DNA of 8,039 bases from CAZMMV01 sp964567475 (GCA_964567475.1 CAZMMV010000074.1:1-8039); one strand, 5' to 3'. Numbered from the stretch's first letter, positions 1 through 6,579 are shown. Numbers and translations: made by a program. Notes: generated by a model not told the origin, from the letters alone.

Positions 1-28
1 TTTTTTTATTGTATATTTTATTGTATAG

Positions 29-57
29 TTGTAATAGCTGTGTACATATTATATACT
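29..57 (+). promoter_or_regulatory. Promoter of the lipoprotein / radical SAM pair
   Basis: A TTGTAA -35 box (29-34) and a TATACT -10 box (52-57) are separated by 17 bp, matching the sigma-A consensus at 4/6 and 5/6 positions. Transcription would begin near 64, giving a leader of about 40 nt before the ribosome site at 92-98. The T-run at 1-7 could be the tail of an upstream terminator, but its stem lies outside the window. AT-rich DNA produces chance matches, so confidence is moderate. Confidence 0.55.
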
Positions 58-91
58 AATAATAGTCGAAACAAATCTATAATTGACACCT

Positions 92-98
92 AAAGGAG
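92..98 (+). promoter_or_regulatory. Ribosome binding site that points to an ATT start
   Basis: AAAGGAG is the same core that precedes the genes at 1293 and 3743. The only in-frame codon at normal spacing (8 nt) is ATT at 107. The first in-frame ATG, at 122, lies 23 nt downstream. The in-frame TTG at 83 lies upstream of this site and has no purine-rich stretch of its own, and the in-frame GTG at 98 overlaps the site. Confidence 0.6.
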
Positions 99-106
99 TG
101 AAATCA

Positions 107-1276
107 ATTAAAAGCTTTAAAATGGGAATTATACTAATATTTTTAATAAGTAGTTTATTACTTTCTTCATGTAGAAAAAGTATAAATAATAAAAGTACAA
201 AAGATATACCAGATATAAGAACAGAAGTTGATTTTTTAAATCAACCTAATACAAATTGGGCATCATATAGAGAAACAAGAGATATTAAGTCAATTTATAT
301 GACTGGTAATACAACAGGTTGGAAAAAGAGATTTCATGAACTAGTAGATTTCATGGATAATACTGAAATAAATGCAACTGTTATTGATATAAAAGATGAT
401 TTTGGAGAATTAACTTATAACTCAATGATCCCAATGGTAAAACAAGTAGAAGCTGATAAAAATATTAAAGATAAAGATTTTATGGGTACAATGGACCTAT
501 TAGAAGAAAAGGATATATATACAATTGCTAGAATAGTAACCTTTAAAGATAGAACAGCAGCAGGTAAAAGACCTGATTTAGCTGTAAAATCAAAAGATGG
601 ATCTATTTGGAGAGATAACAAAGGTGATGCATGGTTAAATCCCTACAATAGACAATCTTGGGAATATCCTATAAAGATAGCAGAAGAAGCGGCCTTAAAA
701 GGATTCAAAGAAATACAATTTGATTATGTAAGATTTCCCACAGATGGGAAAAGGGATTTAATAGAATATGGAGATGTAAATGGTGAGCATATGCAAGATG
801 CCATAGCAGGATTTTTAAGTCATGCAAGGGAAAGATTAGCTCCATTAGGTGTATATGTTTCAGCAGACGCATTTGGGCTAGTAACTACGGCAGAGGATGA
901 CATGGGATTAGGCCAACATCTGGAAAGTTTAGCAAAGTCAGTGGATATTATTTGTCCTATGGTATATCCATCACATTATGCTCTAGGGACATATGGTATT
1001 ACATATCCAGATTCTAATCCTTATGCAATAGTAAAGAAAAGCATGGAAGTTGCCAAAAAAAGAATAGATGCAATGGATACAAAAGAACAAAAGGCAATAC
1101 TTCGTCCTTGGTTACAAGATTTTTCAGCTCCCTGGTTAAGACAAGATTATGGTTCTAATTATGTTTCCTATGGACCAGAGCAAATAAAAGATCAGAAAAG
1201 AGCTACCTATGATGCAGGATTAACGCAATGGATATTTTGGAATGCAGCAAATAAGTTTACAGAGAATGGATATTAG
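107..1276 (+). CDS. DUF4015-family glycoside-hydrolase-like lipoprotein
   Basis: From ATT 107 the protein has 389 residues. Residues 1-21 form a lipoprotein signal peptide: a basic start (K2, K5), a hydrophobic core, and an LSSC lipobox with Cys22 as the lipidated residue, so it should sit on the outer face of the membrane. The rest matches the putative glycoside hydrolase family DUF4015 (TIM-barrel type): IDIKDDFGELTY (93-104), a DYVRFPTDG strand (206-214), ADAFG (253-257), PMVYPSHY (284-291), PWLQDF (334-339) and WIFWNAANKF (375-384). Acidic residues in these strands are candidate catalytic or binding residues. Substrate is unknown; a cell-wall or surface polysaccharide is inferred only from location. 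Alternative starts are TTG 83 (397 aa) and ATG 122 (384 aa); the latter would drop the basic signal-peptide start. The radical SAM gene follows after 16 bp, so the two are probably cotranscribed. Family assignment is firm, the start is not. Confidence 0.87.
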   Translation: MKSFKMGIILIFLISSLLLSSCRKSINNKSTKDIPDIRTEVDFLNQPNTNWASYRETRDIKSIYMTGNTTGWKKRFHELVDFMDNTEINATVIDIKDDFGELTYNSMIPMVKQVEADKNIKDKDFMGTMDLLEEKDIYTIARIVTFKDRTAAGKRPDLAVKSKDGSIWRDNKGDAWLNPYNRQSWEYPIKIAEEAALKGFKEIQFDYVRFPTDGKRDLIEYGDVNGEHMQDAIAGFLSHARERLAPLGVYVSADAFGLVTTAEDDMGLGQHLESLAKSVDIICPMVYPSHYALGTYGITYPDSNPYAIVKKSMEVAKKRIDAMDTKEQKAILRPWLQDFSAPWLRQDYGSNYVSYGPEQIKDQKRATYDAGLTQWIFWNAANKFTENGY

Positions 1277-1292
1277 AAAGGAGTGTTTTTTT

Positions 1293-2162
1293 ATGAGATA
1301 TGAAGGATCACTATATAGACCTCCTAGTGAGGCATATAGTTTAATATTGCAAGCTACAATAGGTTGTACTCACAATAAATGTACATTTTGTTCAATGTAT
1401 AAAGACAAAAAGTTTAGACTTAGACCCACAGAGGAAATAATAGAAGATTTAAAAACAGGAAGAGCAAGATATAAAAGAGTAAATAGAATATTTATAGCAG
1501 ATGGAGATGCTTTAGCTATAAAAAACATAGAATTAGAGAAAATATTGACCTTTATAAAAGAAAACTTTCTAGAATGTGAAAGAGTAGGAATATATGGTTC
1601 TCCAAAGGCAATACTTTCAAAAACTCCAGAAGAATTAAAAAGACTAAAAGACCTAGGTATAGGTATCATATATTTAGGAGTTGAGTCTGGATCAGAAAAG
1701 ATACTAAAATCTATAAACAAGGGTGTATCCAGGGATGAAATGGTATCAGCAGGACAAATGGTAGTTCAATCTGGTATCAAACTGTCAGTTACCCTTATAT
1801 CAGGTATAGGAGGAAATAAAGATTCTCATGAACATGCCATAGAATCAGCTAAGATAATTAATGAAATAAACCCAGATTATGTAGGACTTCTTACCTTGCT
1901 AATAGAAGAAGGAGTTCCTTTATATGAAGATCTTCAATCAGGTAAATTTACATTATTAACTCCTAAGGAAGTTCTTTTAGAGACTCGTACCATGGTAGAA
2001 AATATAAATATAGATAATTGTGTATTTAGAAGCAATCATGCATCTAATTATGTTTCTTTAAGGGGAACATTATCTCAAGATAAAGATCTAATATTATCTC
2101 AAATAGATGAGGGACTTAAATTATCAGGCTTAGAAGAAAAAGATTTATTTAGAAGACTTTAA
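1293..2162 (+). CDS. Radical SAM protein (COG1032-like) with CX4CX2C motif
   Basis: The protein has 289 residues. ATG 1293 is chosen because AAAGGAG (1277-1283) sits 9 nt before it; the frame stays open further upstream, but only inside the preceding gene. Cys25, Cys30 and Cys33, in GCTHNKCTFCSMY, should hold the 4Fe-4S cluster that cleaves S-adenosylmethionine. The first gap is four residues where most radical SAM enzymes have three (CX3CX2C). Other landmarks are FIADGDA (67-73), the YLGVESGSE strand (127-135) typical of the radical SAM barrel, and the C-terminal segment FRSNHASNYVSLRGTL (245-260), which I associate with this small family. There is no cobalamin-binding, TRAM or SPASM domain. 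Members are often annotated only as Fe-S oxidoreductases or radical SAM proteins; reaction and substrate are unknown. It is the second gene of a likely operon with the DUF4015 lipoprotein and ends just before a terminator. The protein is predicted cytosolic. Confidence 0.9.
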   Translation: MRYEGSLYRPPSEAYSLILQATIGCTHNKCTFCSMYKDKKFRLRPTEEIIEDLKTGRARYKRVNRIFIADGDALAIKNIELEKILTFIKENFLECERVGIYGSPKAILSKTPEELKRLKDLGIGIIYLGVESGSEKILKSINKGVSRDEMVSAGQMVVQSGIKLSVTLISGIGGNKDSHEHAIESAKIINEINPDYVGLLTLLIEEGVPLYEDLQSGKFTLLTPKEVLLETRTMVENINIDNCVFRSNHASNYVSLRGTLSQDKDLILSQIDEGLKLSGLEEKDLFRRL

Positions 2163-2167
2163 TATGT

Positions 2168-2194
2168 AAGGAGACTTTTGTCTCCTTTTTATTT
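2168..2194 (+). terminator. Intrinsic terminator after the radical SAM gene
   Basis: An 8-bp perfect stem, AAGGAGAC (2168-2175) with GTCTCCTT (2180-2187), closes a TTTT loop and runs into a T-rich tail (2186-2194). It begins six bases after the stop codon and separates this operon from the permease gene. Confidence 0.88.
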
Positions 2195-2205
2195 TATAAA
2201 AAATC

Positions 2206-2234
2206 TTGCACAATATATAAATTAATGCTATACT
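2206..2234 (+). promoter_or_regulatory. Extended -10 promoter of the uracil permease gene
   Basis: TGC followed by TATACT (2226-2234) forms an extended -10 element. A weak -35, TTGCAC (2206-2211), lies 17 bp upstream of the hexamer. Initiation near 2241 would give a leader of about 115 nt that carries the tandem repeat and the PyrR hairpin. Confidence 0.65.
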
Positions 2235-2242
2235 AACAAAGG

Positions 2243-2276
2243 ATAAAAATTAATAAAGAATAAAAATTAATAAAGA
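2243..2276 (+). repeat. Perfect 17-bp tandem duplication in the permease leader
   Basis: ATAAAAATTAATAAAGA occurs twice back to back (2243-2259 and 2260-2276) with no mismatch. It lies just after the predicted transcription start and upstream of the PyrR hairpin. It is probably a recent slippage duplication in AT-rich DNA; I see no operator symmetry in it. Confidence 0.9.
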
Positions 2277-2314
2277 CCTAGCAATAAATTATCATATTTG
2301 TTAAGTTAGGATAG

Positions 2315-2346
2315 TCTTTAAATCAGTCCAGAGAGGCTGGAAAGGG
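2315..2346 (+). promoter_or_regulatory. PyrR-binding RNA hairpin overlapping the ribosome site
   Basis: The core GTCCAGAGAGGCT (2326-2338) matches the conserved PyrR recognition loop of pyr mRNA leaders. It has the usual fold: a lower stem TCTTT (2315-2319) with AAAGG (2341-2345), an asymmetric internal loop, an upper stem CAG (2324-2326) with CTG (2337-2339), and the purine-rich top loop. The 3' arm enters AAAGGGGA, the Shine-Dalgarno sequence 7 nt before ATG 2356. No terminator with a U-run lies between hairpin and gene. I infer that PyrR bound to UMP or UTP hides the ribosome site and represses translation when pyrimidines are plentiful. PyrR itself is not encoded in the window. Confidence 0.85.
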
Positions 2347-2355
2347 GAAGATAAA

Positions 2356-3615
2356 ATGGTAGAAAATTCAATCAAGGAGTCAATTACTTCACAAGCAGAG
2401 GAAAATTCACTTTTACACAATTCAAAAAGAGTAATTTTAGCATTGCAACATCTTATAGCAATGTTTGGAGCAACAGTACTTGTTCCCATGTTAACAGGGT
2501 TAAACCCCTCAGTTGCACTATTCTCAGCAGGTGTAGGTACACTTATATTTCATTTATGTACAAAGGGCAAAGTTCCCGTATTCTTGGGTTCTTCTTTTGC
2601 ATTTATTCCAGTAATCATTACAGTAAAAACTTTATATAATGGAGATTTAAGATATGCTCAAGGTGGAATAATGGTAGCCGGATTGATTTATGTATTAGTT
2701 TCTTTTCTTATTAATAAAATAGGAGTAGAAAAAATTCAAAAATATCTTGCACCTCAAGTAGTAGGTCCTATGATTATAGTAATAGGAATGAATATGATAC
2801 CAACAGCCTTTGGAATGGCAAAAGAAAGTTTCTTAGTAGCAGGTATAACTTTAGGCGTAGCACTTATTATAAATTTTGGAACAAAGGGATTTATAAAAGA
2901 ACTAGCCATATTAATAGGAGTAGTTGTAGGATATTTAGTATCTTTGAAAATAAACTTAGTTGATATAGCTTTAATAAAGCAGGCTTCAATAGTTTCAATA
3001 CCTGGATTTACACTACCTAGATTTGATATAGGAGCCATAGCAATTATAGCACCAGTAATACTTGCAGTATTTATGGAGCATTTAGGAGATATAACTACGA
3101 ATGGACAAGTAGTAGGCAAAGATTTTATAAAAGATCCAGGATTAAACAGAACTTTATTAGGAGATGGACTTGCAACTATATTTGCATCTTTAATAGGTGG
3201 ACCAGCTAATACAACTTATGGTGAAAATACAGGAGTTCTTGCAATAACTAAAAATTATGATCCTTCAATACTTAGATTAGCTGCAGTATTTGCAATAATA
3301 TTGGGATTTGTAGCTAAAATCGGAGCAGTATTATCAACTATTCCAAATGCGGTAATGGGTGGTATATCCTTGATGTTGTTTACAATGATATCTCTAATAG
3401 GATTTAAAACAATAAAAAATCAAGAAGTAAAATTTAATGTGAGAAATATAGTAGTTATGGCTACAATATTGATATTAGGTTTAGGGTCTGGTATAGTAGA
3501 GTCTAAATTTGGCATAGTCTTGGGAATTCCAATAACTAGTGACATAAGTATTTCAGGATTAAGTTTTGCAGCTTTAGTTGGAATAATATTAAATGGATTA
3601 TTAAATAGAAAATAG
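2356..3615 (+). CDS. uraA: Uracil permease, NCS2 (nucleobase:cation symporter-2) family
   Basis: A 419-residue membrane protein, the usual length for UraA/PyrP uracil:H+ symporters, which have 14 membrane segments. A polar start of about 24 residues precedes the first segment. Family landmarks are QHLIAMFGATVLVP (31-44), the helix carrying MEHLGD (240-245), GKDFIKDPGLNRTLLGDG (254-271) and TTYGENTGV (286-294). Glu241, Gly289 and Glu290 fall at the same numbers as the uracil-contacting residues I recall for E. coli UraA. The position matching E. coli His245 is Asp245, as in the ES(V/I)GD motif of xanthine permeases; many clostridial proteins annotated as uracil permease appear to share it. The PyrR hairpin on its ribosome site supports a pyrimidine substrate, most likely uracil. 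The gene is monocistronic, with its own promoter and terminator. The alternative symbol pyrP would be equally valid. Confidence 0.92.
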   Translation: MVENSIKESITSQAEENSLLHNSKRVILALQHLIAMFGATVLVPMLTGLNPSVALFSAGVGTLIFHLCTKGKVPVFLGSSFAFIPVIITVKTLYNGDLRYAQGGIMVAGLIYVLVSFLINKIGVEKIQKYLAPQVVGPMIIVIGMNMIPTAFGMAKESFLVAGITLGVALIINFGTKGFIKELAILIGVVVGYLVSLKINLVDIALIKQASIVSIPGFTLPRFDIGAIAIIAPVILAVFMEHLGDITTNGQVVGKDFIKDPGLNRTLLGDGLATIFASLIGGPANTTYGENTGVLAITKNYDPSILRLAAVFAIILGFVAKIGAVLSTIPNAVMGGISLMLFTMISLIGFKTIKNQEVKFNVRNIVVMATILILGLGSGIVESKFGIVLGIPITSDISISGLSFAALVGIILNGLLNRK

Positions 3616-3620
3616 ATAAA

Positions 3621-3668
3621 ATATATAAAGGGTCTACTGTTTTAGCAAAGAGTAGACCCTTTATATAT
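3621..3668 (+). terminator. Terminator of the uracil permease gene
   Basis: A perfect 18-bp stem, ATATATAAAGGGTCTACT (3621-3638) with its exact complement at 3651-3668, encloses a 12-nt loop. Its GC-rich part (GGGTCTACT) is followed by TTTATATAT as the weak tail. It starts five bases after the stop codon. The mirrored A/T flanks mean it could also work on the - strand, but no - strand gene is present. Confidence 0.87.
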
Positions 3669-3675
3669 CTAAAAA

Positions 3676-3704
3676 TAGACAAAATATACAATTAGGTATA
3701 AAAT
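3676..3704 (+). promoter_or_regulatory. Promoter of the flavoprotein / SAF-domain pair
   Basis: TAGACA (3676-3681) and TAAAAT (3699-3704) are 17 bp apart, each 5/6 to consensus. The expected start near 3711 leaves a leader of about 30 nt before ATG 3743. TATAAA at 3697 and TATATT at 3709 are competing -10 candidates, but at poorer spacing. Confidence 0.5.
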
Positions 3705-3742
3705 AGATTATATTGGGAGAAATTTGATAAAGGAGTTTTTTC

Positions 3743-4969
3743 ATGAACAAAAGGATAATAGTTATTGGTGGTGGAGCTGCAGGAATGATGGCAGCAATAT
3801 CAGCAAAAATAAATGGTGGTGACGTAATCTTATTAGAAAGAAATGATAGGGTGGGCAGGAAACTTTTAGCTACAGGAAATGGTAGATGTAACTATACAAA
3901 TAAGAATTTAACTATAAAAAATTATCATGGATCCAATCCAAAATTTGCTTACAGTGTATTATCACAGTTTAATGTGGATACTACAATGGAATTCTTTGAA
4001 ATAATGGGGATAACTCCTGCAATAGAGGATAATGGTAAAGTTTTTCCACTATCTTTCCAAAGCTCTAGTATGTTAGATGTTTTTAGATATGAAATTGAAA
4101 GCGAAGGAATAGAGTTAATCACAGATGCTTATGTATCTAATATAAAAAAGGATAAGAAATTCAATGTAATATTAAAAGATGGAAGGACGTTCCAAGGGGA
4201 TAAAGTTATATTAGCAACAGGCGGTAGGTCCTTACCTAATAGTGGATCAGATGGGAATGGTTACAAACTATGTGAAGAACTAGGTCATAGTATAGTTGAT
4301 GTATTTCCAGGGCTTGTTCAATTACAACTAGAAGGAAATGTTTTTAAGCCTTTGAATGGAACAAAATTTCTTGGCAGAGCAGGCATTTATATAGATGACA
4401 AATTGATACTAGAAGACACAGGAGATATACTATTTACTAGTTATGGTATATCAGGACCTCCAATACTTCAGTTAAGCAGAGATGCATTAGAATATATAAG
4501 AAAAGGAAAAGAAGTTGAACTTAGAGTTTCAATTATACACACAAAAAATATAGAAGAATTATATGAATATCTTATATATAGATTAAGCCTAATGTCTAAA
4601 AAAACCATAGAAGTAGGATTAATAGGCCTAATCAATAAAAAACTTATATTACCAATACTTAAAGAAATAAATATAGATAGAAATAAAAACTCAGCAAATC
4701 TTTCTAAAGAAGAAATAAGGAGACTTGCAGAAGTATTGATATCATGGAGTTTCAAAGTCACAGGAAGTCAACCTTGGGAGTATGCCCAAGTAACTGCTGG
4801 TGGAGTCAATACAAAAAATATAAACAATAAGACCATGGAGTCAAAAATTCATAGTGGCCTATATATAGTAGGAGAATTAGTAGATATAGATGGAGACTGT
4901 GGCGGATATAATTTACAGTGGGCATGGTCATCAGGATATATTGCAGGTGAAAATGCTGCTTTAAACTAA
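3743..4969 (+). CDS. HI0933/BaiN-family FAD-dependent oxidoreductase
   Basis: A 408-residue flavoprotein, typical in length for the HI0933 (YhiN/BaiN) family. The start is ATG 3743, with AAAGGAG (3729-3735) 7 nt upstream. The N-terminal Rossmann FAD site is IIVIGGGAAGMMAA (5-18), ending at Glu32 (LLERN) for the ribose. The family signature GRKLLATGNGRCNYTN spans 38-53. The second FAD contact, ILATGGRSLPNSGSDGNGY, spans 156-174, and YGISGPP (234-240) precedes the inserted domain. The C-terminal block carries QVTAGGV (349-355) and GLYIVGELVDIDGDCGGYNLQWAWSSG (372-398), which closes the FAD site. All expected motifs are present, so it should be active. Studied relatives include BaiN, proposed to reduce bile-acid intermediates, but most members have no known substrate and that role should not be assumed here. 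It is cytosolic and is followed after 18 bp by the SAF-domain protein. Confidence 0.92.
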   Translation: MNKRIIVIGGGAAGMMAAISAKINGGDVILLERNDRVGRKLLATGNGRCNYTNKNLTIKNYHGSNPKFAYSVLSQFNVDTTMEFFEIMGITPAIEDNGKVFPLSFQSSSMLDVFRYEIESEGIELITDAYVSNIKKDKKFNVILKDGRTFQGDKVILATGGRSLPNSGSDGNGYKLCEELGHSIVDVFPGLVQLQLEGNVFKPLNGTKFLGRAGIYIDDKLILEDTGDILFTSYGISGPPILQLSRDALEYIRKGKEVELRVSIIHTKNIEELYEYLIYRLSLMSKKTIEVGLIGLINKKLILPILKEINIDRNKNSANLSKEEIRRLAEVLISWSFKVTGSQPWEYAQVTAGGVNTKNINNKTMESKIHSGLYIVGELVDIDGDCGGYNLQWAWSSGYIAGENAALN

Positions 4970-4987
4970 GTAAAGGTGAGGGATAAA

Positions 4988-6274
4988 ATGTTAAGTAAAT
5001 TAATAGAATTAGAAGAACAGGATAAAAGCATAAAGGTAGCATTAATAGGTGCTGGATTGATGGGTAAGGGATTAGTAAGTCAAATGATGTTAGTAAAAGG
5101 AATGATCCCTTCTTTAGTTGTTAGCAACAAAATTCAAGATGCAATAAAAGCTTATACACTAGCAGGAATTACAAGGGAAGATATTGTAGTAGCTAGAAAT
5201 TTAAATGATATAAATATTGCTATGGAAAAAAATAAATATGTAGTAACAGATATAACTGAATATGGAGCAAAAGCTAATTTAATAGATGTAGTTGTAGATG
5301 CAACTGGTGTGCCAAACACAGGTGCAAAGATAGCAATGAGTGCCATAGAAAATGAAAAACATATAGTAATGTTGAACATAGAGGCAGATGTAGTAGTAGG
5401 ACCAATATTAAATAAAATGGCAAAAGAAAAGGGAGTAATATATACAGGTACAGCAGGCGATGAACCTGGAGCAGTAAAGGAAATATTTGACTTTGCTAGA
5501 ACAACAGGATTTGAAGTATTAGCTATAGGAAAAGGAAAAAATAATCCTATAGATTATGAATCTACTCCAGATAGTGTAAGAGAAAAGGCATTAAAATCTG
5601 GATTAAAACCTTTAAGACTTTGTTCATTTGTAGATGGAACAAATACAATGGTAGAAATGGCAGCTATGGCAAATGCTACAGGATTTATACCTGATATAAG
5701 AGGAGGTCATGGACCAATTACAAGAGTAGAGGATCTAGCACAGGTCTATAGTTTAAAAGAAAATGGAGGAATTTTAGACAAATATAAAATAGTCGACTAT
5801 GCTCATGGAATAGCTCCAGGTGTATTTGTAGTAGTGACAACTTCACTAGACCAAGTACATAGTGAAATGCAATTCTTGAAAATGGGTAAAGGACCTAATT
5901 ATACCCTTTATAGACCCTATCATTTAACTAGTTTGGAAACACCAATATCCATAGCTAAAGCTCATATTTATAAAGAAGCCACAATAGCACCAATATATGA
6001 AAAGCCTTTAGCAGAAGTAATCACCATAGCTAAAAAAGATTTAAAAATAGGTGAAAGATTAGATGGTATAGGTGAATATACAATACTGGGAAGTGTAGAT
6101 ACTTATGAAAAGGCAAAGAAAGAAAATTTAGTTCCAGTAGGATTAATAAATAAAAATACAGTAGTAAAAAAGAATATAAAAAAAGGCCAACTAATTAGCT
6201 ACGATATGATAGAATTAGATAAGACAACAGAAATATACAAACTTAGACAAAAGCAAGATCAGTTAACAATTTAA
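4988..6274 (+). CDS. COG4091-type NAD(P)-binding protein with C-terminal SAF domain
   Basis: A 428-residue protein. ATG 4988 is preferred, with AAAGGTGAGGG just upstream; in-frame GTG 4976 lies inside that ribosome site. An N-terminal dinucleotide-binding fold starts at residue 16, with the glycine loop GAGLMGKG (21-28). Later blocks (VDATGV, IEADVVVGPI, TGTAGDEPGA, IGKGKNNP, FVDGTNTMVEMA) match the family called 'predicted homoserine dehydrogenase with SAF domain'. The standard homoserine dehydrogenase catalytic domain and ACT domain are not evident, so threonine or methionine synthesis is doubtful. The SAF-like domain is at about 339-411; similar domains occur in sialic acid synthase, antifreeze proteins and FlgA, which explains frequent 'FlgA' misnaming. 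An NAD(P)-linked step on a hydroxy-acid or sugar-derived substrate is possible but unproven. It is probably cotranscribed with the flavoprotein 18 bp upstream. No terminator follows; the ileS promoter starts 10 bases after the stop. Confidence 0.88.
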   Translation: MLSKLIELEEQDKSIKVALIGAGLMGKGLVSQMMLVKGMIPSLVVSNKIQDAIKAYTLAGITREDIVVARNLNDINIAMEKNKYVVTDITEYGAKANLIDVVVDATGVPNTGAKIAMSAIENEKHIVMLNIEADVVVGPILNKMAKEKGVIYTGTAGDEPGAVKEIFDFARTTGFEVLAIGKGKNNPIDYESTPDSVREKALKSGLKPLRLCSFVDGTNTMVEMAAMANATGFIPDIRGGHGPITRVEDLAQVYSLKENGGILDKYKIVDYAHGIAPGVFVVVTTSLDQVHSEMQFLKMGKGPNYTLYRPYHLTSLETPISIAKAHIYKEATIAPIYEKPLAEVITIAKKDLKIGERLDGIGEYTILGSVDTYEKAKKENLVPVGLINKNTVVKKNIKKGQLISYDMIELDKTTEIYKLRQKQDQLTI

Positions 6275-6284
6275 CAGATTTTTC

Positions 6285-6313
6285 TTGACAAATACTGATA
6301 AGTAAAGTATATT
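6285..6313 (+). promoter_or_regulatory. Strong promoter of the ileS T-box leader
   Basis: TTGACA (6285-6290, perfect -35) and TATATT (6308-6313, 5/6 -10) are 17 bp apart. This is the best promoter in the window and sits immediately after the upstream gene. Transcription should start near 6320, giving a leader of about 355 nt before the ileS start. Confidence 0.85.
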
Positions 6314-6327
6314 AATATACAAGTAAA

Positions 6328-6579
6328 AAAATATAAACATGCATAGATGAGGGCAGTAGCATTATCATTTTATTGTAGAGAGGCCATAGTATAGTGAAAT
6401 ATGGCCATAAAAGATCTTGTGAAAATCACCTTTGAGCATAATACCTGAAAACAGTAAGGTAGTACGTGGAGGCGTTATACTCTTTAAGTGACAAAAGATG
6501 ATTGTATGTCTTTTGTAATTTGGGTGGTACCACGGAAATTTCGTCCCTAAGTCTATATAGACTTAGGGACTATTTTTAT
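6328..6579 (+). promoter_or_regulatory. Isoleucine T-box riboswitch leader
   Basis: The leader has the standard T-box order. The top of Stem I is a 7-bp helix (6382-6388 with 6400-6406). The specifier loop on the 3' side of Stem I reads GAAAATCACCTTTGAGC (6421-6437), giving an AUC isoleucine codon at 6425-6427. Stem III pairs 6491-6498 with 6509-6516. The T-box GGGTGGTACCACGG (6522-6535) holds UGGU at 6525-6528, whose variable U matches the A73 discriminator of tRNA-Ile. The antiterminator pairs GGG (6522-6524) with CCC (6545-6547) and ACG (6532-6534) with CGT (6542-6544), around the tRNA-binding bulge. Its 3' half overlaps the terminator arm, so the two folds exclude each other. Uncharged tRNA-Ile should stabilise the antiterminator and switch ileS on. 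The upper limit of Stem I is approximate. Confidence 0.96.
6543..6579 (+). terminator. T-box regulated terminator
   Basis: GTCCCTAAGTCT (6543-6554) pairs perfectly with AGACTTAGGGAC (6559-6570) around a TATA loop, then TATTTTTAT. It forms when charged tRNA-Ile fails to stabilise the antiterminator. It also appears to be the only terminator available to transcripts arriving from the upstream SAF-domain gene. Confidence 0.95.

Noticed and set aside
83..111. Perfect TTGACA at 83-88 as a -35 box
   Set aside because: At 17 bp spacing the -10 would be AATTAA, only 2/6 to consensus and inside the coding start; the 29-57 promoter is better.
415..621. Open frame on the - strand
   Set aside because: It is antisense to the conserved core of the DUF4015 gene, with no ribosome site and no recognisable domain. 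The same holds for the - strand frames at 1370-1720, 2301-2489, 2754-3119, 4468-4761, 4806-5042 and 5152-5379.
1242..1292. Earlier in-frame start for the radical SAM gene
   Set aside because: It lies inside the upstream gene without a ribosome site; AAAGGAG at 1277-1283 fits ATG 1293, and the family N-terminus MRYEGSLYRPPSEA begins there.
2277..2310. CCTA/TAGG paired ends upstream of the PyrR hairpin as a terminator or antiterminator
   Set aside because: Only a 4-bp closing stem is clear, the inner pairing is patchy and no T-run follows.
3743..4969. Bile-acid reductase baiN
   Set aside because: The family is right, but no bai genes are nearby and most members of this family have no proven substrate.
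4976..4987. GTG 4976 as start of the SAF-domain gene
   Set aside because: The GTG is part of the ribosome-binding stretch AAAGGTGAGGG that serves ATG 4988, and it has no site of its own.
4988..6274. Calling the SAF-domain protein homoserine dehydrogenase (hom) or FlgA
   Set aside because: The N-terminal fold is shared, but the homoserine dehydrogenase catalytic and ACT domains are not evident; FlgA similarity is limited to the SAF domain.
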